From contig OW285191.1 of NCBI GenBank assembly GCA_935421135.1, forward strand, positions 9,123,504 to 9,187,503: DNA of 64,000 nucleotides, in the 5' to 3' direction. The position numbers and the translations under genes are program-made. A model generated the notes under the pieces. The model was not told the DNA's origin and ran no database searches. It saw only the letters and a program-made list of their open reading frames with translations. The DNA is from Bugulina stolonifera. Taxonomy: Eukaryota; Bryozoa; Gymnolaemata; Cheilostomatida; Bugulidae. Positions 51,565 to 63,582 of this stretch are shown here, one piece after another; the first letter of the stretch is position 1; each line of letters begins with the position of its first letter.

Positions 51565-51680
51565 ATCATGGGCACTAATAAGCTGTTGATCCTAATTGAG
51601 AGTTGCCCTCTCCCATTTTCTCCATCTTCTTGGGAGAGGACAACTTCTAATTGTAATCAATAGCTTATTAGCGCCATGAT
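51565..51680. mobile_element. Near-perfect 116-bp palindrome carrying the hairpin core
   Basis: The arms are about 50 bases each: ATCATGGGCACTAATAAGC and GAGAGTTGCCCTCTCCC on the left, GGGAGAGGACAACTTCTAAT and GCTTATTAGCGCCATGAT on the right, with a loop of about 16 pyrimidine-rich bases. The inner part is the AGTTGTCCTCTC core seen elsewhere in the window. This is the longest and best-preserved member, so it may show the full extent of the element. Confidence 0.75.
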
Positions 51681-52525
51681 GTACATGCATGTATATACTA
51701 GATATTGTGCAGCACACACATGTAGTGACTAGTAAGGAGGAAGTAGTTTTAATGGAATGAAGCAACCAGATTCTTTTGGTTGTTTTATTCTATAAAAACT
51801 CTTATAAAACAACTAAAAGTATATCTGGCTGTTTCATTTGGTAGTTCTATTATATTGTAAATGCAATATCTGTGGACTGTGGTAACTACAACAGTGTACC
51901 TCACTTGCACATTGGCTATTTTATTTCAAATGTGGTGTAACTTTATGCAAGGGTTTTAAATATTATCAACTGAGCAGTCTGCGTTTCACATCCATGAAGA
52001 TGCCTGTCCCTGTACACCCATGCGTTGCTGCATGCACATATTATTGTAAACAGACCAAATAAGAATTTAGCTGACTTTCGGTTGTTGCTGGATGATCCTT
52101 CACCCAGCTCCTAAAAAAACCAAATGAGGCACTCCCTTATAGAGTGTACTAAATTCTTTGAGGTAAGAGGTAAGATAATGGCTACGGCCTGTGAATCAAT
52201 AAGTAAATCTGTATATAGACTAACAATTGGTGTTTGTAGGTTTGACCAGTTATAAATAATAAATATCTTAATTAGACATAAAAATGAAAATTTATTATAA
52301 ACATCTATTCTGTTAGCAAAATTATTCCATGTTTATATAACGTGTACTTTCTGCATATAACCAACTCTTTAAATAGGGAAATGTTCAAGGGAGACAACTC
52401 TTAAATGTTAATTTATGCAATTGCAAGATAGTTATGTGTATGCATGTAGAGCTAACTTTTACCTCAAAATAATATTGTAATAGTCCCGGATAATTCTAAC
52501 ATAGCCTCCCGACTACATGACACTG

Positions 52526-52822
52526 CAGGGGCGGATATAGGAAATATTTCAACACCAGCCTATTTTCAAGAAGTCATGAATTTCACGCGTCTGAGGGAGT
52601 TAATACAAGATAAGCGTGGAAAATGAACATGCATGGGTACAGTCTACACATATAACATGACTATTACAGCATTATAAAATGACTGTACTGCCTGAGCTAG
52701 TAAATAGAAAATGAATTGAAGCCTAGATATGCATATTATTGGTTTACAGAGCACAGCTAGTATTGCATGCTTGATTGAACACACGCCTAGGATGGTGGCG
52801 TGGGTGCCTATAGCCGCCCCTG
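52526..52822. mobile_element. Non-autonomous hAT element (MITE)
   Basis: The ends are CAGGGGCGGATATAGG and CTATAGCCGCCCCTG, i.e. inverted CAGGGGCGG termini, a familiar hAT signature. Exactly outside each end is the 8-bp sequence TGACACTG (52518-52525 and 52823-52830), a perfect target duplication of the length hAT transposases make. The 297-bp interior has no transposase. Confidence 0.92.
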
Positions 52823-52929
52823 TGACACTGATTATATACACTTACATTGTATTACCCTTGCTTGGACTAATTGTCTATGTAGTAGATAAGTAGATTGTCA
52901 CTTATATTACTGAGCAATTATGTCCTTTT

Positions 52930-53240
52930 TACACCCATGTAAAGAGGCCCGACCTCTCAGAATTGCCTGATATTGATTTTGTACATGATTTAAATGGTTT
53001 TAAGCATCTTTTGTTGAACCCGACCTATTTTGGGTCGGCCATCTGGCTTCCGGCTGCCATATTGTTGCGCGATTTCCGAACTACACTACGTTGGCTTTTT
53101 TACCGGAACTTCCTCCGGAAGTTGTTATACTATAATAAAGCGCATTGTTTTTATGTTTGTTGTCTCAGTTCTCATGCTTGGATCTCAATAAAGACACATT
53201 TATACTTATATACAGAGACTTTCATTCCGTAGATAGGTCG
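52930..53240 (+). repeat. LTR-like segment
   Basis: This segment is more GC-rich than its surroundings and contains two small hairpins (CCCGACC..GGTCGG near 53019 and CCGGAACTTCCTCCGG near 53103), a TATA-like TATACTATAATAAAG and, 50 bases on, a polyadenylation hexamer in CTCAATAAAGACA. This order suits the U3-R-U5 of a retrotransposon LTR. No internal coding region, primer-binding site or target duplication could be fixed, so it may be a solo LTR relic. Confidence 0.3.
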
Positions 53241-54546
53241 TTCCAGTTGTCAAGGTCTTCGCCCTTGCCTCCCGAACCGCCTGCTAGGTCGGATCACTCT
53301 CTTTCTCAGTATAGTAAACGAGCATTGACTCGGACCATATGGGTCGTCTTGAGTAGTTATTTGACTACTAGTACCTGTTGATCTTTCATGTAATGAGAAG
53401 GCCTAGCACCACTCATAGGCTCTTCATTTTGGACAAGGGAGTCGTCTTAGGACGACAGCACAACTCCCCAAAAACCATTACAATATAGTTTGGGCAATGA
53501 TAATATACACCATAATCAATGATAATGTACATTGGTTAGAGCCCTAGAGTAGTACATATATTTACACCCGTGAATCAGAGATGCATTAAATTTGTAGAAA
53601 AACCATTAATTATAAGATGGAGTTGTCCACTCTTTTGAAATAAAGAAAGCACAACTTCATATTTGAATAAATAAAATGATCAACTAGTTATGCAGGGCCA
53701 ACAAGAACAATATTATTATTATAGTACTCATAAAAGAACAATGTGTGCAGTGTTGGTTATCTTTTATTTTGAAAAAGATAATGATTGTGAAATATAGTAC
53801 TTCTATTTGCAGGATGAAATTGCTAGTGTCCTAAGTGTACTTTGGATAAGTGTGAGCAAGTAATAAATGTGTGTAGACTGATTGTTTCACATTGAGATTC
53901 AAAGTTTCTAAAGTTTTATGAGCATTAATACTGCACATGTAGTATACTTCTTTTCACTCTCTAAGGGTCAGCATACCCAAATCAATTAACATGACATCAC
54001 CGAAGGCTAATGACAGTGAAACACTTCTGTGAGACTAGGCCAAAGGGGAATGTTTTAACCCAAATAAAACTTGAAATAATGAAAAATAGTTCAGCTTTAT
54101 CTCTTGCAATCAAATATGTCACTGATGCTTCTTTTATTTTAGTGTATTAGAAACTCATGTTTATAATAAATAAACTAGAACTAGTGTACAGTAGAAGTTT
54201 TTTTGTTCGTTTGCAATCCACAATCAACAAGCAGAATTGTTTTATCTTACATCATGAATGATAATGATATACATGTATTTCCCTATAATACCTGTGTAGA
54301 TGTTTTAGCTAATTTTTACCCCATTGTAGTAACATCTGATGCAAAATCTAGAAACTTTTTGGTAATGCCAACAAGCACAACTGATTTTTTGGCACCGTAT
54401 AAATTTATATTTAATCTGAATTCAAGAGTTCCACAAATATAAACAATATTATAGTAACTTTTTCCTTTACTTAAAGCAAGAAATATGCATAAAATAAATA
54501 CAAAAACTTCAGTGTTGAAACCATGCAAATCAAGTAGTAGAAATAC

Positions 54547-57500
54547 TTATTTCCGGAAATTTGGTCTAGTCATGACTTCTGGTAGAGCTTCCTTCACACT
54601 GTCGGGGATTCTAGCCAAATACCAATCATGGTCAGCAGTGAGGGTGGCCAACACACCACCCGTGTTTTTGTGCTGAACATCCTTGTCATACTTTAAGGTG
54701 TTACCTACATTGTAAAACAAGAAATATAATGTGTACAACCTCTGTCTGTAGACATGTTTCATAAGCAGTGACAGGTTAGGGTCAGCTGTAGATGCAGCTA
54801 GAGTCTTTCTGACCTCAGTTTGGTGCAAACACAGATGTATCAACCAACAGCCACTGCCAATAATAACTTCCAAACTAAAGACAGCATAAGGAGATATTAC
54901 AAAAGATATTTCAATGTCAATAACCTTTGAACAGCCAAAGGAATGAGGAGACAATTTCAAATTGGCACACAATATATGGAAGAATTGTTGATACCACAAA
55001 CCATCATTCAAGAAACAGGGGCTCACACGTCATAAACTGTATTCACACATATGTATAGGTCTAAGTAAGACTAGCTACATGCTACAATAAAGTTAACTTG
55101 TTGTATTTATTATAAAATAGTTGATATTACTCTATTTCCCAGCAAGAGTTGATGGAAAGAGCAAAGTTTGCCAAAATGATATATCTCCCAAATCTGGATT
55201 GCTTTTAGTGACAGTATTTTAGCCCAAATTAAAGCTATTACAACCACAATCATAGCAGTCAAACCATAACTATACCCAATCTTCTTAACAAACTAAAAAT
55301 ATAAACAGTGGGCTATCTGTTGGCCAGCTATTAATACAACATACCATGCATATCTGTTAGTCTGCCTCCTTTAGCCCTAAGAAGTGCCTCGGGTGCGCAG
55401 GTATCCCATTTCTTACAACCAGGACTACCGAATACGTAGGCATGTACAACACCATCTAGTAGCAGCAAAACCTGGATAATACAATATAATATGCAATGTA
55501 CAGCTACAAATGTACAACTTATAATGAATATTCACTGCAGTTATGTGGGAGAGTGGGAGTTATCTCATCTTGTTAATAAATTGTATTGGACAAACAATAT
55601 TTGTCATAACACTAGTGAGTGATTGACTTCATAGGCTTTATTGAATGTAACAGGAAGCATGGAAACTCTAAACAGACTTGCATGCTGAAAGCATAGTCTT
55701 AAATTTGTCAGCTGTTCACTTCAAACAACAAATTGTGGCAGATTGGTCAGGTGATCATATCGGTGTGATAACTCCTCAAATCCAGCCTAATATTCATAGA
55801 GATCGTGACTCTCTATCTCAACTGGTTTCCTTACAGGAAATGATCACTATTTGAACAGTGGATTTCCAAACAGGAGTAAATTCACTACTCAGAGAATATT
55901 AGCTCCTCACTCATTCGTTAGTCTTGGGCAGAAAAGGAAGGAAAACTGAAATGGTTTAAGATTTCGATTCTACAGACTTTGAATAAACAAGAACATTTCA
56001 ATATTGATTACAGAATAATTTTCCATCAATTTCTACCAACCTTATGACCGGCCCCACCCACTCTTATAACTTCAGTAGGTTCACAGGCTTCCACTGAGTC
56101 TACTACTGTAGGGTTAGAGTGAGATCTAGTAGTGGTAACTATCCTCCCTTCACTGGGTGCTTCTTTACCCTCCAGACCAAATGCACCTAAATGTAAATGT
56201 AGATCCTATGTACATGTATTACCATCCTAGAATGAGAATGACAAGCTAACATACACAATTCCCACTCTTTTACATGTAGCTGTGTATATCTTCAAATAAA
56301 ACTACATGAGAGTTATGCTCTCATCTGTGTTGAGTGATGGAGGTTTCCCAGTATACTCACCAAGGCCCACAATGCCCCATAAGGTTCTCCCAAGTTCTGC
56401 TCCTGGGGTCTGGTAGTTATAGTAAGGCTGATATACCACACCACCAATTGACTTGCCCTGCCAGGCTAGACCTATTAGTACAGTGACATGGTCTAGTAGA
56501 CCCTGGGTAAACTCTGCTGTCCCATCCAAGGGGTCTACCCACACAACTAGCTGTAAAATATACAATATGATTATATAGTTTTGTGTGTAAGTTATAATGT
56601 TTAGGCCACGTTAAGACATCGTGAATCACAGATTTCAACATGGTTTCATAATTGAAAATGCTACCTGACTTTGTACCTGGTTCTATATGTAATATAACAG
56701 CATACCTCATTCTCTGGAGCCTCAGCATACTCGGAGGGGCACGTCTGCTGGAGGACTTCCTCATCCAAGCTAGTCTCTAGGTATTCCTTGTCAGCTGTAG
56801 CCATCTCATCTAAGTTATCCTAAACAATAACATACGGAGTACTTTGACAATGTAATAATATACTAATGTAGACTGCATAAATACTTGTATTAAAAACACT
56901 GATTTGGCAACTTGAACCCAAATTTAATAAATAAAAATATCTAAGTTCACATCCAAGTCAACGTTGGTCAATTGGAAACTAAAACTTTTGTATCAAACTT
57001 GTTTCAAAACAGATGCTTTTGAAAAAAATCATGACCTATGCTACTATTAGCAGTGATCACAGCAATGCAAGCCCAGAGCTGTAGATGAAGACAAGACCAT
57101 TTGAATACAATCTACATTGTACATCTAAAGTAGGATAACTGTTAGATTCACAGCGGTTTGTTCAACACGTGAGTCATTAGGCCAAGTACCAAGTAAAACT
57201 CACAAAATGATATACAGTCAGTAGACCTAATAATATTTATATACACATGGTACTGGTGAGACTTGTATCAATTCACTGACCTCTTCACCAATTATGGTAA
57301 TCTTAGGAAACTGATAGGTGAGAGATGATACAATACATCTTTGTACGGCTCTGTCCGCTTCTGTCTGCAGATCATTCTTGTTTTCCTACAGATAGCATCA
57401 TATTACATCACTAATCACCACCACCAAATATCATATGATGGATTAGTATTTCATACCAATGATTATCATATGATGACTTCATCTAGACTACAAGGATTAT

Positions 57501-59950
57501 AATTACATGTGCTATAGGCCTACTGAGATAATAAACCATATAAAGTAATATAAAGATGTATATCCTAAGCTCGGCATTGTAAACACATATTCGGTCAGAT
57601 TATGGAACATCTCTTCAGGGAATGACATAGTATCAGTCAAATATGCCATGACAAGCTAAAGAGTGTTGGAATACTATTGCTTTGGTATACGTGATGCAAT
57701 GTATATCTACATGAATGTTACTACTTACTAGTGTGGATGCTGTATGATTATGCTACTACTACTACTACTACTGCTACTACTACTACTGCTACTACTGCTG
57801 CTACTACTACTACTGCTACTACTACTACTAGTACTGATACTACTATTACTGCTGCTACTGCTACTACTACTACTACTACTGCTGCTACTGCTACAACTAA
57901 TACACACTGTATACATGTATGATAATTAATTAATTATATTATTTCTGAACAAACACAAATTACAGACCAAATTATATTGTCGCCCTACATATTAATCAAA
58001 TACAAGCCAATACTGTTTATCAACGTGGTACATACTACATATTCTTATATTTTATCACATGGCCCAAAGAATGTAACACATCAAATTAAATAGCCTATCT
58101 CAGAGCAATTGAGCTCTGGCCTATTCGATGGAAAATATAACACATGTATAACCTCAGCTATAGCAACTCAAAACCTCAATACACAGCTACATGAATCTAT
58201 ACAACTTCAAAGGTAAAAAGATGCTGGTATGTAGCAAAGGAATAATACAAACCATGCAAAGGTGTACCAGTGAAGCAATGGATACTACAGTAATGTATAT
58301 CCTGGTTGCCACAAGAGCACAATAGTGAGCCTAAAGTAGGGCTCACATTCATGTATGTCAGTTTACCACAGACGTACAGGATGGGGGAGAAAAATGTGAA
58401 CCCAATTTGAAATCACATTGAACAGAGTTTTAACATAAGCTTAAATATCAGGGGGTTGGAATCACACCCTACTACAAACAAGATCTACAGCAAAATTTTG
58501 CCATATCTTTAGCAAAGGGAAGGCTCTTCCACATTCCCCAAAGAACAGAAAAGTTCTAAGACACTATAGGCTAAGTATGGGATGCATATTTGGAGAACTA
58601 TCGATGCCACAGGTTAGAATTGTGGATCAAATCCCAGTCACATTGCTACAGAGAAAGAGTCAGCTGAAAAGGAGTGCATCCTCATAGATCACACCCCAAG
58701 TGCAATAGAGTTGGTAAGCAGTGCAGTACCTACGTCAGAATTGTTTACAGAATTACATTGTGTTGTTTACTGGTTTGCAATACAATCATAGCTTGAGATT
58801 CGATTAAGCAACTACAGTAAAGACCTGCATTGCCTGAAGCATTATGCTCTTGTAGTAGACCCTCCTCATGTGCCACCGGATGAGCGTCGATCAGATGTAC
58901 ATGCATGTTGATAGAATTTGTGGCTAATGTTCACTTAGAGTATACATTACATAGTTATGATCAATCATGATTATCACTAGTAGTATCATCAACAGGACAA
59001 CCAGTACTGGGTTCAAGTCAAGTGGCTTTGACTTGTGGCCTACAATACCACATGGCCAGTCTAGACCATAGTGTTAGTGCCAATATCACTACGCGTAGGT
59101 CTATAGAATAGTTCTTTCCTATAATTGCATAATATACATGCTCAGCTACACCTTGACATGGTTTTACATGGATTGGAATGTCTAAAAGATAGAAAAAGAT
59201 GATAATTTGGAAATGTAAAATTCTTTGAAGTTGCCTCCTACTTGACTTGACACTTGCATTGCGCATTGACTTGACTTGGGAGGCAACACTGAATTGCCTC
59301 CTAAATTTTATAAATGACATGACTTGTTCACTTGAAGTTCGACTTGGACCTACATGTAGCTCTAGTCTAAGAACAACATATTATGATATTTAGTGTCTTC
59401 GCAACCTCTTGGACAGATCTGGGTAGCAAATAAAAATCACAAGATGCCTGTTCGACCTAGGTCAGAAGGGCTATTGGCCTGGGATTTTGCTTGGCCGGAC
59501 AAAGCCATCCCTAGGTCATCGGCACACCTGACTTCTGCGCGCGAAAATGAGGATTCTGCTTTTGCCCTGGGCCGGTATGTTCGCAACTTTGTGACGGATG
59601 TGTGCCAGAAAATATTTTTGCAAACTGGCCTGGATCTGAAATTTTAATTTAGGTCGCGAAGACACTAATTCTCATATGCCAGTGTGCCGCACATGGAATT
59701 AACCACAGCGAGTATTGATATTATTCTATGGTTGGTACTAGGCTTATGTTAAAAAAAAGTAGTCAGCGGGGCTAAGGCTATAAGATGATACCTGACCTGC
59801 CCTTCCCTATTCCTTTGGCCAATCGTTTACCTTTTCCACAATCCCTAGTTCTCCTGAACTCAAAACCTTCCTTATTATAGTGCCAGATCTTCTAGCAACT
59901 GCAACAGAGGCAGCCAGTACTTTTAAAACTGTGCAAGGGTTGGCAGCCAT
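54547..59950 (-). CDS. BPNT1: 3'(2'),5'-bisphosphate nucleotidase 1
   Basis: Cytosolic Mg-dependent, lithium-sensitive phosphatase that removes the 3'-phosphate from PAP (by-product of sulfation) and from PAPS. Exons, high to low: 59831-59950, 57281-57385, 56706-56819, 56361-56550, 56041-56186, 55345-55471, 54547-54704; phases agree, giving 319 residues (human 308). The N-terminus SGELGIVEK and [20 protein letters not shown] fit the family. Metal ligands are in IIGEE (Glu74/75), in [14 protein letters not shown] (Asp119, Asp122) and in [11 protein letters not shown] (Asp248). [19 protein letters not shown] and TTTRSHSN are BPNT1-specific blocks; these exclude the Golgi paralogue, which would carry an N-terminal membrane anchor that is absent here. 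Intron 1 (2.4 kb) contains a triplet repeat and a small transposable element. Head-to-head with CETN3, 1.8 kb apart. Confidence 0.96.
57752..57896. repeat. Triplet repeat (CTA/CTG)n
   Basis: About 48 units of ACT with interspersed GCT, in BPNT1 intron 1. Open frames across it encode only poly-Ser, poly-Leu or poly-Thr runs and are artefacts of the repeat. Confidence 0.95.
59393..59665. mobile_element. Small TA-flanked inverted-repeat element with an 84-codon open frame
   Basis: The ends GTGTCTTCGCAACCT and AGGTCGCGAAGACAC are inverted copies, and TA lies directly outside each end (59391-59392, 59666-59667), as in Tc1/mariner-type insertions. The interior is clearly more GC-rich than the intron around it and is open in one plus-strand frame for almost its full length (59393-59647), including [24 protein letters not shown] and [18 protein letters not shown] do not recognise this peptide, and it is too short for a transposase. 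It is in BPNT1 intron 1, antisense to that gene. Confidence 0.6.
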
Positions 59951-61717
59951 AGTCTATTTATTGCAAATCCACAGCAAAAATCTCTAAATTGTAATGAAAT
60001 TAGCTTGATGGAATGAACAAAACTTGTCTTGTGGAATGAATGAAGAAGCAGGCAAGAAAAAGATGAGAAATATCGATGTAGCTTTTGTTCCTAATGGGAA
60101 TCACACACTTCAAGGAAATATTATAGTAACCCTTAATTTGATGGTAGCGTCGATCTTTCAACTATGGCAACGATTAAAGTGGCGCCACTTGTACTCTACT
60201 TCTTGTTCCATTGATCTCTTCCAAGCTTCAAAAGTTATAAAATCTAATATATAATGGTAAAGTTAAACAGATCAATGCAATTCAAATTAATTCCCAAGCT
60301 TGTTTTTGTTTTGAACTTAGGGTCCAGATACTTGTGGTAAGCTTTTATCGTAGTTCTGTTACATTGCAGCCAAATATTTATGATGGTCTTATGCAAAAAT
60401 AGCTCAACTGGTCCGGTGTAAATTTAAATCATTATAAGCATTAGTTGTCATAGTATTAATATGAAATATTAATTAATATCAAATATGAATATCACAATAT
60501 GAACTATAAATTAATGATAAATGAATGCTAATTATTCATTATTATAATTATTGAATAATTATAGGCCTAAATGTAATTGATTATATTTATATCATTCATT
60601 GTGATTGTCATGATTAACATTATGATAATAAAATAGATAATGATTTTTCGTTGTCATTAAAAAAATTAAAAAATTATAATAAAAATCGATTTACAATGTC
60701 TATACTCAACACATAGACCTACAACTTTCACTTTGGATAAACATTGAAATTTAAATCTATTACGCCTTCTAATAGCTCTCTGGCCTTTTTCTACAATCGA
60801 ATATTAGTGAAGTATGTAGACCATTCTAGAAAACAGCTTGGAATGGCAAGGGCGGCTTTTAGAAGGCTAAGTTGGTGGTATACTGGTTGTCATATTCATG
60901 TTCGATGGTGTCACATCATAAATCTGTCTCCTCAGTTTGGGATCCCAGTATGAGTATGAAGACAGAATTTGCACTACTTGAGGTAGTGCTTTCCTCCTGT
61001 TTTAGTGTAAGAAGATTTAACTTACATCGAATGTTGTGTAGGGAATAATGCAATATAAAGTTTGTTGCAAACTTCTAGCCTGTCTGTACTCTGCACAGGC
61101 TTCCACAGACTTTTTGCAAACAGTTTTTGCCTATGATGGCATGAATATGAATTCCCTATAACCGATTGGTTTAGCTAGTGACCCATATGGTGTTGGGATG
61201 CCCATTTTCGAATGCCATCACATTAGGCTTGCTGATGAAAAAGTAATAAGTGACTAGCTCTTAACCAACGATGTGACTATTAAAAAACTAGACTTATTAA
61301 ACAGCAGCCAGTGCATTTAACCTACAATCTAAGTGGTAGCCTGTCACTGGTTTGATAGGGCTCTCAATTAGAGGTGTTCATTAAATAAGTATTGGTCACA
61401 GATGTACATTATTAATATAGCCTTAGGCCTATATGCCAATCAATGTTACTGATGAGAGTAAGCCTACATGCTTTTCAGATTAACTCACATAGAACACATG
61501 GTTGAAATTTTTAGAATAATTTTTTATGTTTTGTATTCTGTACGGCATATCAGATCTTATAATGAGTGGCTAAGACTTTGTTTAGATTACTAGATAATAT
61601 GCCTGATTACTATTATTCTGTATTTTTAGTTTGAATTCCAAGACCAGTGCTTTGAGAGATCAGTCCTTCCCGTGTTAATCTGTTCACTATACACCTCTGC
61701 AAACTGACCAGAGCAAT
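59951..61717. other. Intergenic region between divergent BPNT1 and CETN3
   Basis: Promoters of both genes are expected here. An extremely AT-rich tract runs from about 60420 to 60690. The open frames at 60024 and 60744 have no recognisable motif and no splice context. No clear core promoter element can be chosen. Confidence 0.5.
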
Positions 61718-63348
61718 ATGAGCTCTACAAGGTAATGCATCCCTGCTACAGTTTGCCTAGTGTACATGTAAATGATTATACATATATTTTATGACCATAT
61801 ATGTAGCAACATGCATGAACCGTTATTGTGATATTTTCATACTTGTGATAAGCAGTGTACGTTTTGCTAGATCTGAGCCACTGAAAGGAGAAAGAGGGGC
61901 TCGATTGAAGAGGAGGCGTGAACTTACCGATGAACAGAAACAGGAAATTAAAGAAGCGTTTGAACTTTTTGATTCTGACAAAGACCGACTGATAGACTAT
62001 CATGAACTGAAGGTACTATCGTATAACCACTTTTGTTGTGTTAGTCTGTTAGGGTTCAAACTTCGTTCTTTGATTATAGTGACATCTTTCATAGTACTAT
62101 GTTTCCTTCTAGCATGTAATGAATAGTAAGAAATGATACGTAATTGTGATCGGAATGAGCGAGTGGTACTTTGTTTCATTGTTTCATTACAAACCGATTG
62201 GTTTCAGGTTTCGTTGAAAGCTCTTGGGTTTGAGAACAAGAAAGCCGAAGTACTTAGAATTCTACGGGACTATGATAGAGAAAACAGTGGCAAGATTAGC
62301 TTTGATGATTTTAATGAAGTTGGTAGGTGCTAAGGCTAAGCATTGATGCTCTTCATTATTGTTTTCTCAAAATATTAACTTTTTAAAGTAATATTATGAT
62401 GTCACATTTTTAGCCTAGTTTCTTACATTTTCTAGTTACACATCAATCTTTAAATAGTTTGTTCAATCTACAGCACCAGCTTTTGTTTTTTAATGTCATT
62501 TGTCAGTGTATGAATGATGTTTCTTTGTTGGAGTTGTCCTCTTTGTAAATGCAACTCCAATATTAAATAGATGTCGACTAGTTGTCCTCTGTGTAAACCA
62601 CATTATGTATATCAATTAGGCCTCACTTTTATTCTCTCTGTTTAGTCACTGACATGATGCTAGACCGAGATCCTCAGGAGGAAATGGCTAAAGCCTTCCA
62701 GCTCTTTGATGACGATACTTCTGGTAAAATTAGCCTGAGGAACCTGCGTAGAGTGGCAAGGTACCTGGGCAATTCTGCTGAAATGATAAATTATATATGA
62801 TTTCATCTTAAATTTATGGGTAGAAAGAGTTTTGTGACTCTACGGATGTGATAGTTATCATATTTCTTAAATTGGAATGCTGCATACTCTAGTTGCCTCT
62901 GTTTGTTTCTGTAGAGATCTTGGAGAGGATATTGATGATGATGAGCTGAGAGCCATGATCGACGAGTTTGACCTAGATCAGGATGGAGAAAGTAAGTATC
63001 GTGCTCTAAATACCCCTCCTCATATACAGTATCTGGGTGATTATGGTACTATGTCTATTTCATTCAAGATTATTGATAGAGACCATTTTGAAGAAAATGG
63101 GTGGGAGAAAGGGAAGCTTAGAAAAAGTACTTTTGATCACAACCTTCATTTCCCATAGTTTAAGGGGGTGCCTTTACCTTCAGCTCACTGCTTTTCACTA
63201 TGTGAACTGAGGCTACATGGACTGTACTTACATGTAATGGTCTTTTAGTTTTGTAGTATTTTAAAACTCTGGTTACTATTGCTTTCTTACTTGATTTGTA
63301 GTCAGCATGGAGGAGTTTGTCTCAATCATGACAGGGGATGTTCTCTGA
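61718..63348 (+). CDS. CETN3: Centrin-3, EF-hand centriole protein
   Basis: Calcium-binding protein of centrioles and basal bodies that acts in centrosome duplication. Exons: 61718-61731, 61871-62012, 62208-62322, 62646-62760, 62915-62991, 63302-63348; phases agree, giving 169 residues (human centrin-3 is 167). The first coding exon has only 14 bases. The basic segment [52 protein letters not shown] and the end IMTGDVL are characteristic of centrin-3 rather than centrin-1/2. EF-hand 1 (Asp39-Glu50, [12 protein letters not shown]) and EF-hand 4 (DLDQDGEISMEE) have canonical ligands. EF-hands 2 and 3 lack an acidic residue at position 12 (Phe and Asn), as expected for this subfamily, so only two sites should bind calcium well. 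Confidence 0.96.
62529..62600. repeat. Hairpin of the AGTTGTCCTCT family in CETN3 intron
   Basis: TTGGAGTTGTCCTCTTTG is followed by TGCAACTCCAA, and a second copy of the core, CTAGTTGTCCTCTGTG, lies about 50 bases on. The pair is in CETN3 intron 3. Confidence 0.5.
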
Positions 63349-63431
63349 TGGAAGCCTGAATACTATGAGAATGGTTCATACAACTTTAGATTATCCTCTC
63401 ATTGTTTGTGTAGAGAGACCATGATTAAAAA

Positions 63432-63582
63432 GTAGTGGCTAGTATCTCAGGGTTGTTACCTCTTGCTTGTTAAATAGAAAGTGAGAAGATAACTAGTAAA
63501 TTAACAGTATTAGTGGATATCTTTGGAGTTGTTATTTCTTGCGTGTTGAGTAGGCAGAGAGAGGATAACTTTGTAACAACAG
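63432..63582. repeat. Two tandem hairpin units in CETN3 3' flank
   Basis: Two related units of about 75 bases (63432-63506 and 63507-63582) each start TAGTGG and contain GTTGTTACCTCTTGC or GTTGTTATTTCTTGC facing GAGAAGATAACT or GAGAGGATAACT. They lie between the stop codon and the AATAAA at 63949, so are probably in the CETN3 3' untranslated region. Confidence 0.55.

Larger units (their letters stand above)
46823..54546. other. Gene-free region upstream of FoxG
   Basis: About 7.7 kb without a recognisable exon. It holds a SINE relic (49366), a palindromic element (51565), a hAT-type MITE (52526), an LTR-like segment (52930) and scattered hairpins. Short open frames at 48348, 48799, 50886 and 51328 have no motifs. 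The FoxG promoter is at the left edge, and the 3' untranslated region of BPNT1 enters at the right edge. Confidence 0.5.

Noticed and set aside
54705..55026. Upstream two thirds of a 159-codon minus-strand frame ending in BPNT1 exon 7
   Set aside because: A good acceptor at 54705 and the matching phase of exon 6 show this part is intron read-through.
57728..57929. Poly-Ser, poly-Leu and poly-Thr open frames on both strands
   Set aside because: Produced by the triplet repeat in BPNT1 intron 1.
58600..58710. Possible SINE with B-box-like GGATCAAATCCC
   Set aside because: No A box and only weak similarity to the other copies; too little to call.
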